Below are positions 41,417-49,661 of a stretch of DNA of 64,000 nucleotides, piece after piece. The notes under the pieces are model-generated. The model was not told where the DNA came from and did no database searches. It saw nothing but the letters and a program-made list of their open reading frames with translations. Position numbers and translations under genes: made by a program. This DNA comes from JBEGHD01 sp049334165. GTDB lineage: Bacteria; Bacteroidota; Bacteroidia; Flavobacteriales_D; Sanyastnellaceae. Within the stretch, counting starts at the first letter, position 1, and every line of letters begins with the position of its first letter. The DNA lies in the NCBI GenBank assembly GCA_049334165.1, contig JBEGHD010000004.1; one strand, 5' to 3'.

Positions 41417-42049
41417 ATGCGACAGCTTTTAATTTTTACACTTTTCATTTTATTGCCGGCTTTGGCTTTCTCACAAGAGCAAGACTCGGAAGAGGTTGTA
41501 CAGTTTTCCGGTGTGGTTGTCACTGGCGATTCTTTGCTGCCAGTTGCCTACACGACTGTAGCGCTCAAAAGCACCAATCGAGGTACGATGACCGATGATT
41601 ATGGGTTTTTTACACTTCCCGCTTTCAAAGGAGATACTATTCGTTTTTCAGGAGTTGGGTACAAGGCTGTTGAATACACCATTCCAGACACGCTCGAGTC
41701 AAAACGCTATTCAGTAGTTCAGGTTTTGAGAAAAGACACTGTGCAGATTCCAACGACATTCGTTTACCCATGGCCCACTCCCGAGCAATTCAAAGAAGAG
41801 TTTTTGGCGCTGGAGCTTTACGAAGATGAAGTGGAAAGAGCTCGCAAGAATCTCGACCCCGAGGAAATGTACAGCGATATGATGGAAATGGGAATGGACA
41901 GCCAGGAAGCTTATCGCTACACGATGCGCAAGAGACGCGAGGATTTTCAATATGCCGGGCAAGCGCCTCCAATTCAAGTCCTAAACCCAATTGCCTGGGC
42001 CAAGTTCATCAGAGCATGGCGAGATGGCGATTTCAAACGTGACGACTAA
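41417..42049 (+). CDS. Carboxypeptidase-regulatory-like (CarboxypepD_reg) domain protein
   Basis: A 210-residue secreted protein. The ATG at 41417 was chosen as it opens a signal peptide (LLIFTLFILLPALAFSQ). It is followed by a CarboxypepD_reg-like beta-sandwich (FSGVVVTGDSLLPVAYTTVALK, GTMTDDYGFFTLPAFKGDTIRFSGVGYKAVEYTI, shown in part), the plug-preceding domain found in many Bacteroidota secreted proteins, and a C-terminal helical acidic region (ELYEDEVERARKNLDPEEMYSDMMEMG). Function is unknown; it may sit at the periplasmic side of an outer-membrane partner. Upstream sequence and an alternative leader from 41333 look non-coding. Confidence 0.8.
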   Translation: MRQLLIFTLFILLPALAFSQEQDSEEVVQFSGVVVTGDSLLPVAYTTVALKSTNRGTMTDDYGFFTLPAFKGDTIRFSGVGYKAVEYTIPDTLESKRYSVVQVLRKDTVQIPTTFVYPWPTPEQFKEEFLALELYEDEVERARKNLDPEEMYSDMMEMGMDSQEAYRYTMRKRREDFQYAGQAPPIQVLNPIAWAKFIRAWRDGDFKRDD

Positions 42050-42056
42050 GTGGTTT

Positions 42057-42160
42057 TAGGGATTCCCTTCTACGCTAAAGCTTGCACCTCCGCTGAAGCT
42101 ATGGCGACACGCGGTCTGCGACACGCGGATGAAGGGCGAGAAAGCGAATTGGGGTAATTG
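42057..42160. repeat. GC-rich intergenic repeat cluster
   Basis: The segment carries direct repeats GCGACACGCGG (42102-42112 and 42115-42125) and paired CGCTAAAGCT / CGCTGAAGCT units, typical of short interspersed repeats in this phylum. It occupies most of the 222-bp gap between the carboxypeptidase-regulatory-like gene and the M14 peptidase; no gene is present in the rest. Confidence 0.45.
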
Positions 42161-42271
42161 AGTGATTAAGTCAACTCTGTTCGTTAACTCTTCCGTCAAA
42201 ACCTGCTTTGGAATTTGTCTTTGGAATTTCTCAAGGAGACGATTTCCCGTAAAATCAGCCTACCTTCTCAG

Positions 42272-44023
42272 CTAGAGCTCACCAAAAAATCTCGCCACCG
42301 GATAGCGATTCACCGTGTTTTCGTAATTGTCTGACCGCTGATAGATCCAGTAAAGCTGGCCCCAGTGTTTTTGAGCAAACTCCTCATCGCTCGCTCTCTT
42401 CTCCTCAAACTCTTCTTTGAGCTCAGGGTTTTTCTCCAGCATCTCTTCTGCTGTGTCTTCAAAAACATAATCGCTAAACCACTCTTTCTGCTGCAATACT
42501 GAGTCGAAGAAGTTCCAGGCGAAAAAGGAATCAACTCCTTTTGGTTCCAGTGTTTCCACGATGAAGCGATTCGTTTCCTGGTTTACAGGAACGATGTAAT
42601 CACCTTCGCGATAGTCAACGGAAGCATCGACCTTCTCCACCACCACGTTGCTGTGCAAGTAGTGGCCCTCGTAAACATTTTTAACCGTATTAAAATCCTT
42701 GATGTAGTACAGCTCAACGTCAAGCGTGCGGTCGCTTTCCAATTGATGCATTTTTACGTTGTTCCATTTCAGCCTTTCAATTACCTCAGTCCAGGCTTGA
42801 GGAATAATGTAGTAGTCGGGTGCCAAAACGGAGTCGGTAGTAACGTATCGGTTGTAGTATCGGATTTCTTTCTCGAAAGGCTTATCCTGGTTATAGAACA
42901 AACGCTTCTTACCGGTGACATCACTTTCTATCATCTCGTGTTCATACCCCATAAAGCTGAACATCTCGTAGCGAGTTGTATCGAGTTCCCAGTCCAGGGC
43001 AAAGGTCTCTTTAGACTTTTCTTGTTCGTTGGCAGACTTTCGCATTTCGATGAGCTCCTGTGCATTTTGAGAAGTGTACTCCGCCAGTGACATCAAAAAG
43101 TGATAAGTACTCTCTACTCGGTCTTCAAAAGGCTTGAGCATGTGCGTTTCAGAAACGAAACCAATCGTGTTAAAAAGCGCTGCATAGCCGGTGGAGTAAC
43201 GAGGAGTTTCGTTGAAGTCAACTATTCCCGATTCGGGGGTTCTTTCCATTGTGCTGACGTATGGCGTCATTGGGAAACCTCGTTTTTCCATTGCTGCATA
43301 AAGCCAATCGTTCATTCCTCCACGAATATAGTCGCGCACCATTGGTGAAGCTTTATCTGGCTGAGTTGTGATCAGTGTCATCGTGTACTGATAATCCGCT
43401 CCATTGGAAGTGTGTGTGTCGACCAGCACTTCAGGATCTGCAGCGTGAAAAATGAGGTGAAAAGACTTTGCATTTTTAGAGTCGGCTTTAATGAAATCTC
43501 TGTTCAGGTCGAGGTTTTTGGCGTTTCCCCTAAAACCATAAGCCCTGGGTCCGTTTTGGTTAGCTCGACTGCAGCAACCACGATTCAATGCCCCACCAAC
43601 ATTGTACATCGGCACAATGCAAATCGTGATTTCCTCGAGAATTTCATTGTAGTACTTTTCTCCGCTCAAAAATTCTCTTGCAAGCATCACCGATGCATCC
43701 ACTCCACAAGGCTCTCCTGGGTGAATTCCGTTATTGATAAGGAACACAGCCTTTTCTTCTGAAATCTCATCAGGTTTGGAAACACCATCCGAATCGATGA
43801 TAAAAAGATGAAGGGGTTCACCGACATCAGTGCTGCCCATTTCCACGAGCGTGGCTCTGTCATCACTATTTGCCAGCTTCGTGTAAGCATCGATCGCCTG
43901 ATCGTAGCTCAGACTTTCGTTTCCGGTAAAAGGAGTGTGCGACTGGCCCATAGAGGTCATTGCGAAACAGCAAGTTGAAAGTACCGTAAATAATAAAGAA
44001 ATAGAAGTGTTGTTAATGTGCAT
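42272..44023 (-). CDS. M14 family zinc carboxypeptidase
   Basis: A 583-residue secreted metallopeptidase. Signal peptide at the start (LLFTVLSTCCFAMTSMGQS), then the M14 catalytic domain: zinc ligands in the HPGEPCGVDASVM motif (H..E), and the third zinc ligand His in DTHTSNGADYQYTM. The substrate-binding Arg region LDLNRDFIKADSKN is also present. The C-terminal half (after residue ~330) is long and has no recognised domain. Family members remove C-terminal residues or cleave peptidoglycan-type bonds; specificity is unknown. It is divergent from YqgE. Confidence 0.9.
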   Translation of the reverse strand: MHINNTSISLLFTVLSTCCFAMTSMGQSHTPFTGNESLSYDQAIDAYTKLANSDDRATLVEMGSTDVGEPLHLFIIDSDGVSKPDEISEEKAVFLINNGIHPGEPCGVDASVMLAREFLSGEKYYNEILEEITICIVPMYNVGGALNRGCCSRANQNGPRAYGFRGNAKNLDLNRDFIKADSKNAKSFHLIFHAADPEVLVDTHTSNGADYQYTMTLITTQPDKASPMVRDYIRGGMNDWLYAAMEKRGFPMTPYVSTMERTPESGIVDFNETPRYSTGYAALFNTIGFVSETHMLKPFEDRVESTYHFLMSLAEYTSQNAQELIEMRKSANEQEKSKETFALDWELDTTRYEMFSFMGYEHEMIESDVTGKKRLFYNQDKPFEKEIRYYNRYVTTDSVLAPDYYIIPQAWTEVIERLKWNNVKMHQLESDRTLDVELYYIKDFNTVKNVYEGHYLHSNVVVEKVDASVDYREGDYIVPVNQETNRFIVETLEPKGVDSFFAWNFFDSVLQQKEWFSDYVFEDTAEEMLEKNPELKEEFEEKRASDEEFAQKHWGQLYWIYQRSDNYENTVNRYPVARFFGEL

Positions 44024-44115
44024 GACTTTCTTGAAAACTATTAGACTTGCGACTGGTTAAAACGCTAAAAGATGCGTAAAATAGCAAGAAAGGATCGAAG
44101 AAAAGCGAGATTGAA

Positions 44116-44694
44116 ATGGAATTGAATTTTGTCCCTAAAAATAACATCGAACCAAAAAAGGGGAAGATACTCCTCTCCGAGCCTTTTTTAGATGATCCTT
44201 ATTTCAGGAGAACTGTCGTGCTTCTCTGCGAGCACAACGAAGAGGGGTCTTTTGGGTTTGTGCTCAACAACTACATCGAACTCTCTCTGGATCAGATCAT
44301 GGAATCGCTCCCGGGCCACGGCTCTCGCATCAGCATTGGCGGTCCTGTCAAAAACTCCAACCTCTACTACATTCACACTCTTGGCGATCGTGTTGAAGAA
44401 AGCATAGAAGTAGTTGAAGGAATCTACATGGGTGGCAACTTTGAGGTGCTTCGGGAGATGATGCAAAACGGTGAGGTAAAGCACGATCAAATTCGCTTTT
44501 TCGTGGGTTACTCAGGCTGGTCGCCAAAACAGCTCGACAGTGAACTGGAAACCAATTCGTGGTTTGTTACCCAGGTGAAAAAAGAAGTGTTGATGAACAC
44601 CCGAATCAAGGACCTCTGGAAGAAAATCATGAGCGGCCTCGGCAAAAAAGGCGAAATGATCGCCAACCTGCCGGAAGACCCGAAGTTGAACTAG
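44116..44694 (+). CDS. YqgE/AlgH family protein
   Basis: A 192-residue protein of the YqgE/AlgH (UPF0301) family. Conserved segments: KGKILLSEPFLDDPYFRRTV, LLCEHNEEGSFGFVLNNY, GGPVKNSNLYYIHTLGDRV and RFFVGYSGWSPKQLDSEL. The family has no settled biochemical role; some members influence transcription of alginate or holliday-junction resolvase operons. Divergent from the M14 peptidase gene and followed by the repeat-rich segment. Confidence 0.93.
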   Translation: MELNFVPKNNIEPKKGKILLSEPFLDDPYFRRTVVLLCEHNEEGSFGFVLNNYIELSLDQIMESLPGHGSRISIGGPVKNSNLYYIHTLGDRVEESIEVVEGIYMGGNFEVLREMMQNGEVKHDQIRFFVGYSGWSPKQLDSELETNSWFVTQVKKEVLMNTRIKDLWKKIMSGLGKKGEMIANLPEDPKLN

Positions 44695-44802
44695 GGTTCT
44701 CTTCATTTTTAAACATTTAGAAATTAAGGTTTTCATTAAGGCATTGAGGGCTTCATCTTGCAATAAAATTTCCACCGTTGCATAGGAAAGAATAGCTGCG
44801 CG

Positions 44803-44880
44803 ATATCTCCCTTTGGAGGGAGTACTGCGCCTTCGCGTAGCCGCTTCGGCAGAGCAAGGCCCGCAGGGGGAGGGAGGATT
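44803..44880. repeat. CTCCCT/GGAGGG palindromic repeat
   Basis: CTCCCTTTGGAGGGAG is a hairpin followed by CGCCTTCGCG and a purine-rich GGGGGAGGGAGG end. It resembles REP-like units found scattered in intergenic DNA of related genomes. No gene. Confidence 0.5.
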
Positions 44881-44948
44881 CTTTCATTGTGACTCGTAAT
44901 AAAAAAAGTCCCTCTCATAAGTCGCAAAAGCATTCAGCTACGGAAAGT

Positions 44949-45092
44949 AACCACATAGGCACAATAGGCGAACTTCTAGCTTTCTTCTAAGTGCCTTTAG
45001 TGTGGAGAATTGAAAGCCCTCAATTATCAAAGTAGATCTTGAAGGCACATAGCAAAGGAGACCAGAAATAAAAACTATGTGCCTATGTGGTT
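44949..45092. repeat. 144-bp inverted-repeat element (MITE-like)
   Basis: AACCACATAGGCACAATAG (44949-44967) is the reverse complement of CTATGTGCCTATGTGGTT (45075-45092) but for one inserted base. The internal part also has secondary symmetry (CTAAGTGCC, AAGGCACATAG). A non-coding element bounded by 18-base inverted ends fits a miniature inverted-repeat element. Confidence 0.65.
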
Positions 45093-45112
45093 AAGGTCCT
45101 GTTGTAAAGCAA

Positions 45113-45640
45113 TCACAACTTCTTCAAAGCCTTCAATACCTTTCTTCCACGTGACTTGATTCCCGCTGAGCCGTACTTCATGTTTTCCTCGATGAGCAGT
45201 TTCAACTCGCCACCTAGTTCAGGGTAGAGCTCGCAAAACTTGTAGAGCACAGTCATTGAGTACGCTCGAATTGCAATTGGACGCTGAGGGCTCGCCAAAA
45301 AACCAAAACACAAATCGATCAGCTTTCCCTGAAGCTCCTCGCCAAGAACATCAATCGGCTCACTCTCAAATATCTTGAGGATATTTCTGTGAACAGCATC
45401 GTGGGCCGAGTCATCAGCCAGTCGCTCAATCAACTCCGGGAAAAACCGCTGAGTGGCAATCGGATTGTTTCGGTAAATCACATCCAAACACCAGGCAGCA
45501 CGCTGTGGCAAAGGTTTCTCACCATGAAGGAAAATCCTCATAAAAGTCTCAAAGCGATCAGTGTCGTGGCCCACGTAATCCGCGATGCGGTCTTTTTGAG
45601 CTTTCGAATGCTCATCGATGAGTGCCTGCTTGATGTTCAT
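45113..45640 (-). CDS. Alpha-helical hypothetical protein (HEAT/armadillo-like)
   Basis: A 175-residue soluble, wholly helical protein. The pattern of paired amphipathic helices (RAAWCLDVIYRNNPIATQRF, DAVHRNILKIFESEPIDV, RPIAIRAYSMTVLYKFCELYPEL) is that of HEAT-type repeats used for protein binding. It ends with a basic KSRGRKVLKALKKL helix. No enzyme motif; function unknown. Upstream and downstream are repeat-rich intergenic segments. Confidence 0.7.
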   Translation of the reverse strand: MNIKQALIDEHSKAQKDRIADYVGHDTDRFETFMRIFLHGEKPLPQRAAWCLDVIYRNNPIATQRFFPELIERLADDSAHDAVHRNILKIFESEPIDVLGEELQGKLIDLCFGFLASPQRPIAIRAYSMTVLYKFCELYPELGGELKLLIEENMKYGSAGIKSRGRKVLKALKKL

Positions 45641-45712
45641 GAGTATTTCTTCATTCCTGAATTACAACTTTAACAAAAAAACATCTTTTACCAGCAATGA
45701 ACTTTTATAAGT

Positions 45713-45912
45713 CCTCCCCCGGCCTTCGGCCACCCCCTCCAGCGGGGGACAAGCACAGATTGAACTGCAACCCTTTGATAGGTCTGGTGTTTCTTGGAAG
45801 AAGCATTTAAATCACTTCCGAAAATAGTTGAATAACGCCTATCCCCCGCTGGAGGGGGTGGATCGACATTTAGATTTTAGGGCGGACACGCGCGATGTCG
45901 AGACGGGGGAGG
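45713..45912. repeat. 200-bp nested inverted-repeat element
   Basis: The outer arms CCTCCCCCG (45713-45721) and CGGGGGAGG (45904-45912) and the inner 19-base arms CACCCCCTCCAGCGGGGGA (45731-45749) and its exact reverse complement (45843-45861) form a nested hairpin with a non-coding centre. It looks like a REP pair (BIME) or miniature element. Confidence 0.65.
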
Positions 45913-46020
45913 AAATTACAGTGTGAGTTTGGGTGTGAGTATTGAGAGTATTTCGTTGTTCAAGGACACTTAATTACCTGAGTCACCTTAGAACACACAA
46001 TTCCATTAACCTCGGACCAC

Positions 46021-46041
46021 GCCCCCAACCCCTACAGGGGC
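46021..46041. repeat. GC palindrome
   Basis: GCCCC at 46021 and GGGGC at 46037-46041 flank CAACCCCTACA, giving a short GC-rich hairpin close to the dacB 3' end. It could be a fragment of the neighbouring repeats. Confidence 0.35.
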
Positions 46042-46101
46042 GATCTTTCGCGCGAGGATATTGGACTCTGAAGCCTCGAAAAACTCATAATTGATAGACC
46101 C

Positions 46102-47451
46102 TTAATCACCAAAAAACTCATCAAAGAGCTTCTGCATCTTCAGTCGCATGGCTGTGGGGGAACAGTTGTAGTTGTTGACCACGATGGCGAAAGATACCTG
46201 GCGGCCGTTGTGTGTGGCAGTTCCTGCGTAAGATCTCACACCTTCCATGTAGCCGCTTTTGGCTCTGGCGAATTTCCCAAAGGGCTTCAGTTCATCCAGC
46301 GTTGATCCCGGGTGATTTCTGGCAAACCACGAGAGCACTTTCGCCAAAGCTTCAGTGGTGATTCCATTGGCTCTTGACAGTCCGCTACCGTCTGCCAGTC
46401 GAACACCATTCATGTCAACTCCTCTTTCGGTCCAAAACCCGTTCACCGCTTTTTGTCCACCGGCAAAGCTCGCATCGCCAACAATCTCCTCTCCCAGCCT
46501 TTTGAAAATAAAATCGGTGTAGCTGTTAAGACTGTGGTCGTGGATTTCGGCTACCATGTCTAAGAGTTGCGGAGAAGTCATCGTAAAAATTGTCGCTCCA
46601 AAGTCCTCTTTACCAAAGTCACGAGCCTTGACAACACCGACCGCAATTCCTTCTTTCTGTGCTTCTTTTTTGAAAGCCTCTCCAAAAACCGCTACCGGAT
46701 TGGGCATGTAGCCTTTGATTTCAAAACCAACTCTTCCGGCTGGGATGGTTCCACTGATCAGTGCACTTTTAGAATTGGGGAAAGAATAGATGTATGCGTT
46801 GTCACGGTTGTTGTCGGCCGACTTCACCTGGCAGTCGAACTCCAAAAACGGCAACTCCGGCTCGGTTCTCAGAACTTTCACCTCTCCTCCTACTTGCGAA
46901 GACGACTGAAGGTGCAGCTTGTAGATGTTCTCCAGATAAGAGAAAGAGCGCACACCGCCACCGTAGTAGTTGCCAACATCCTCTACTGGAACTGTTCCGG
47001 CAAACGGCATGTCCGTGAAAACATCGTTTCTCACGAAAAGCGTGTCGATTTCAGTGATTCCGTTTTCCTTGAGTTTGCTGACAAGCTCTTCGATATCCGT
47101 TCGCGACTCGGCAAACCGATCAGAACCGAAAGTCGGGTCGCCAGCGGTGTCGAGATAAACGGAGTTACCCTTGCGCCAAACCTCTGTTGGAAAGCGATGC
47201 TCATCGCCCCAGAGCTCCAGTGCTGCCAGCGTGGTAAACAACTTCTGACTCGAAGCTGGCAAAATCGTCTTCTCGCTTTCGTGCTCAAAAACCACTTCTC
47301 CACTTGCCACATCCACCAATGCACAGGAAACTGTGGCGTGGTGAAGGACTGGGTCGGAAAGGAAGGAGTTGAAGGCGGGTTGGGATTGGGCCCGCGGAAA
47401 GCCACTTAAAAAGCCTACAAATAGAATGATGAATGCCTCTTTGACTTTCAT
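46102..47451 (-). CDS. dacB: D-alanyl-D-alanine carboxypeptidase/endopeptidase (PBP4, DacB)
   Basis: A 449-residue periplasmic low-molecular-weight class C penicillin-binding protein that cleaves D-Ala-D-Ala stems and cross-links in peptidoglycan. Signal peptide at the start (FIILFVGFLSGFPRAQS). Three catalytic motifs are visible: SxxK in SSQKLFTTLAALELWG, SxN in HDHSLNSYTDFI, and KTG as KSG in ARAKSGYMEGVRSYAG. The large insert between the first two motifs (residues ~90-300) is that of PBP4. The plus-strand frame overlapping it is a shadow. The gene faces the repeat-rich region. Confidence 0.93.
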   Translation of the reverse strand: MKVKEAFIILFVGFLSGFPRAQSQPAFNSFLSDPVLHHATVSCALVDVASGEVVFEHESEKTILPASSQKLFTTLAALELWGDEHRFPTEVWRKGNSVYLDTAGDPTFGSDRFAESRTDIEELVSKLKENGITEIDTLFVRNDVFTDMPFAGTVPVEDVGNYYGGGVRSFSYLENIYKLHLQSSSQVGGEVKVLRTEPELPFLEFDCQVKSADNNRDNAYIYSFPNSKSALISGTIPAGRVGFEIKGYMPNPVAVFGEAFKKEAQKEGIAVGVVKARDFGKEDFGATIFTMTSPQLLDMVAEIHDHSLNSYTDFIFKRLGEEIVGDASFAGGQKAVNGFWTERGVDMNGVRLADGSGLSRANGITTEALAKVLSWFARNHPGSTLDELKPFGKFARAKSGYMEGVRSYAGTATHNGRQVSFAIVVNNYNCSPTAMRLKMQKLFDEFFGD

Positions 47452-47613
47452 TATTTAAATATCATTTGCAATTTCCTGAGAAAGGTAAAGAAATTCGAAA
47501 ACTGACAATTAGACTCAAACTGGTAAAGAATTTGACAGTTTTCGCGAACAATTGTCATGTTAGTGTCATGAAAACCGACAAAAAGTTTTCAACTATTAAC
47601 TGTTGATAGAATG

Positions 47614-47621
47614 TATTTTTG
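47614..47621 (+). promoter_or_regulatory. Candidate -7 element (TAttTTTG) upstream of a 20-codon ORF
   Basis: TATTTTTG matches TAnnTTTG in an otherwise featureless AT-rich segment. No TTG -33 box at correct spacing was found. Confidence 0.4.
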
Positions 47622-47667
47622 GGTGTAGATAAACCAAGTTACCGCGATACAACTAGCAAAACTAACA

Positions 47668-47730
47668 ATGGATATAACAAAAAGGCCTAAAAAATATAAT
47701 TTAGATATTATTATGGCATTGAAATTGTAA
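47668..47730 (+). CDS. 20-codon small ORF followed by a hairpin
   Basis: ATG to TAA encodes 20 residues with a basic start and a hydrophobic end (MDITKRPKKY, then NLDIIMALKL). It sits between a TAttTTTG element (47614-47621) and a strong hairpin (47729-47771) that begins at its stop codon. A clear ribosome binding site is not seen, as is usual in this phylum. It may be a real small peptide, a leader, or part of a small RNA. Support is only positional. Confidence 0.3.
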   Translation: MDITKRPKKYNLDIIMALKL

Positions 47731-47771
47731 TTTGGTGGCTCGGTTGAAAAAATCCAACCAGCCACCAAATT
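47729..47771 (+). terminator. Strong hairpin upstream of the CBASS operon
   Basis: AATTTGGTGGCT-c-GGTTG (47729-47746) pairs with CAACC-AGCCACCAAATT (47755-47771), a ~17-bp stem with one bulged base and an 8-base loop, followed by ATTTTGG. It fits a terminator for the small ORF, and would insulate the CBASS operon. The remaining 185 bases before 47957 are AT-rich without a gene. Confidence 0.7.
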
Positions 47772-47956
47772 ATTTTGGATATCAATTGACTACAAAGGGT
47801 TGCAATCTTTCAAGTCAATTTTCCGCAAATATAGATTTATCTGTAGAATACTCTCAGATCTCTTAGATATTTCGCTTCGTTGGCTTCTTGGTGACTCTTC
47901 CACATCCGGATACTCCGGGACTAATGTATTGTTTATCAAATAAAACCCATTAAATC

Positions 47957-48178
47957 ATGGCGAAGAAACAAATAGTTTCACCTCATCCTGATGGATGGTC
48001 TGTAAAAGGATATGGAAACAAAAGAGCGAGCAAAATATCAAAGACTCAGAAAGAGGCAATCAATAAAGCAAAAAAGATTGCGAAGAAGCAGTCTTCAGAA
48101 GTATTAATCAAAGGGAAAGATGGACGTTTTCGGGAAAGTAACAGCTACGGAAACGATCCCTACCCACCAAAAGGATAA
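47957..48178 (+). CDS. DUF2188 domain protein in a CBASS operon
   Basis: A 73-residue, very basic protein. The segment IVSPHPDGWSVKGYGNKRAS followed by SKTQKEAINKAKKIAKKQSSE, then LIKGKDGRFRESNSYGNDP, is the DUF2188 pattern, a small alpha/beta domain with no known biochemical function. Its stop codon is 2 bases before the CD-NTase start, so it is the first gene of the operon. The high Lys content suggests nucleic-acid or nucleotide binding. DUF2188 is not a standard core CBASS gene; a role as accessory or regulator is inference. Confidence 0.7.
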   Translation: MAKKQIVSPHPDGWSVKGYGNKRASKISKTQKEAINKAKKIAKKQSSEVLIKGKDGRFRESNSYGNDPYPPKG

Positions 48179-48180
48179 CT

Positions 48181-49158
48181 ATGCAATTAAAAAATTCACA
48201 ACTTCAGATCTTTGTAGATAGTATTAAACTACGCAGAGAGAACATGCCAAAATATCGTGATCAGTTCAACAATCTAATTTCACGATTAGAAGACAAGATT
48301 CACGAGGATGAGAGTACAGGTTTAAAAGTTACCAAGGTAATTAGAGCCGGGTCATGGAAGAAAGGGACTATTCTCCGATCAACTGGGGATAACCCAATTG
48401 ATGTTGACTTAGTCTTCGTAATTGAAGGTGATGACGCTAAGAAAGATGACATCGAAAAGCTTCATGATTTCGTGGTCCAATATCTCGAAGATATATACCC
48501 TACTAAAGATATTTCTAAAGATGTTGATGCCGATGGCAAAACCAAAGCTGTTAAAATAGTATTCATAAACACTGGCCTTGAGGTCGACATAGTGCCAGTT
48601 GTCCCCATCGAAAACCATGAAGATTACGTTTGGCAGCCAGAACGTGGAGGTGGTGGAACCTACACAACAAGCATCATTCGGCAAATCGACTTTTCTAAAG
48701 AAAGAAAAAATGTCAATCCAAACATCGCTTCCATCATTCGAATCATTAAATGGTGGAACAATTATATGGAGCTTGATGACTTTATGCCCTCATTCGCCAT
48801 AGAACTGATTATCTCCTACCTGGATTTAGCTAAAGGAACTGAGTCGAATATCGAAGAAGCTATAATTCGCTTCTTCCAATACACATCTTCAGGCAAGATT
48901 GACGAAATCAACTTTAAGGATGCAATAAATGAAATTCCTGATTACAATACCCCACTGTTCATTGGTGATCCAGCAAACAATGAAAACAATATAGCCAGAA
49001 AGATTAGTGAACAGAACTGGAAAGAGTTTGAAAATGAGGCTTTAAACGCTTTTGAAACGTTAAATATAGCACAGTCTTTATCTTCAGAAAATGCAACAGT
49101 AGAAGAATGGAAAACGGTTTTCGGACCGAAATTCAAAATTAAAAAGGAGGAAGAATAA
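48181..49158 (+). CDS. CD-NTase (cGAS/DncV-like nucleotidyltransferase), CBASS
   Basis: A 325-residue nucleotidyltransferase that, on phage infection, would make a cyclic di- or trinucleotide signal. The Pol-beta-type active site is complete: GS motif at residues 57-58 (RAGSWKKGTIL), two catalytic Asp at 74 and 76 (NPIDVDLVFVI) and the third at 136 (LEVDIVPVVP). After the catalytic core comes a C-terminal helical domain (NPNIASIIRIIKWWNNYMEL, FMPSFAIELIISYL) typical of CD-NTases. The downstream HORMA/TRIP13 genes define type III CBASS. Its clade and product are undetermined. The stop codon overlaps the HORMA start (TAATG). Confidence 0.93.
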   Translation: MQLKNSQLQIFVDSIKLRRENMPKYRDQFNNLISRLEDKIHEDESTGLKVTKVIRAGSWKKGTILRSTGDNPIDVDLVFVIEGDDAKKDDIEKLHDFVVQYLEDIYPTKDISKDVDADGKTKAVKIVFINTGLEVDIVPVVPIENHEDYVWQPERGGGGTYTTSIIRQIDFSKERKNVNPNIASIIRIIKWWNNYMELDDFMPSFAIELIISYLDLAKGTESNIEEAIIRFFQYTSSGKIDEINFKDAINEIPDYNTPLFIGDPANNENNIARKISEQNWKEFENEALNAFETLNIAQSLSSENATVEEWKTVFGPKFKIKKEEE

Positions 49159-49661
49159 TGTATAACTCGCATACATCAACTTACACGGTCGTAGATATTA
49201 GAAAATCCTTTGAAAGCTTTCAAGCCGATTTAAGAATGATAGCTAGACGGACCAATACTTGGGACATGAACTACATAGAGAAAGTTTTTCACGACATCCT
49301 AAAATTAGCCGAGGCTAAGTACTTAGAGCAGGTAGATATCGTACTACTTGATTCAAACGGTCAGACAATAAGAGCAGCTAAATACAAGGTCTCAACTAAT
49401 GGCCAGTCTATGTCTGGAGATAGAGCCGGAGGAAATGACTGGAGCGAAGTCGAAGGAGCAACCCTTACTACAATTTTGAAGCATAATGCTGACTGGAAAA
49501 GATTAGGAAATCGAGGGCAACGAAAATTCCAAGAGGAAAACGGCTTTAAAGTAAATTGGTCCCCCTCTAAGATTGATACTGCTTATCAGCATCTAAAAAA
49601 GGAGAAGGCTCAGTCGTATTCAAATAAAGGTTATGAGTTAACAAAAATCAACTACAGATAA
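49158..49661 (+). CDS. Bacterial HORMA-domain protein (Cap7-like), CBASS
   Basis: A 167-residue HORMA-domain protein that senses a phage or cell peptide and, once closed, binds and activates the CD-NTase. The N-terminal core STYTVVDIRKSFESFQADLR and MIARRTNTWDMNYIE and the later NGQTIRAAKYKVSTNGQSM match bacterial HORMA sequences; the region KFQEENGFKVNWSPSKIDTAYQHL includes the C-terminal safety-belt part. Size is right for the family. It lies between the CD-NTase (1-base overlap) and the TRIP13 gene (0-base gap), the invariant order of type III CBASS. Confidence 0.85.
   Translation: MYNSHTSTYTVVDIRKSFESFQADLRMIARRTNTWDMNYIEKVFHDILKLAEAKYLEQVDIVLLDSNGQTIRAAKYKVSTNGQSMSGDRAGGNDWSEVEGATLTTILKHNADWKRLGNRGQRKFQEENGFKVNWSPSKIDTAYQHLKKEKAQSYSNKGYELTKINYR

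Larger units (their letters stand above)
44695..45112. other. Gene-free repeat-rich segment
   Basis: No convincing coding frame. It contains two distinct palindromic units, at 44803-44880 and 44949-45092, described separately; the bases between and around them are AT-rich. Confidence 0.7.
45641..46101. other. Gene-free repeat-rich segment
   Basis: No coding frame is supported. It holds a nested inverted-repeat element (45713-45912) and a smaller GC palindrome near 46021-46041; the remainder is AT-rich. Confidence 0.7.

Noticed and set aside
46567..47409. 280-codon plus-strand frame opposite dacB
   Set aside because: Antisense to a clear PBP4 with all catalytic motifs; no domain or signal peptide is recognisable.
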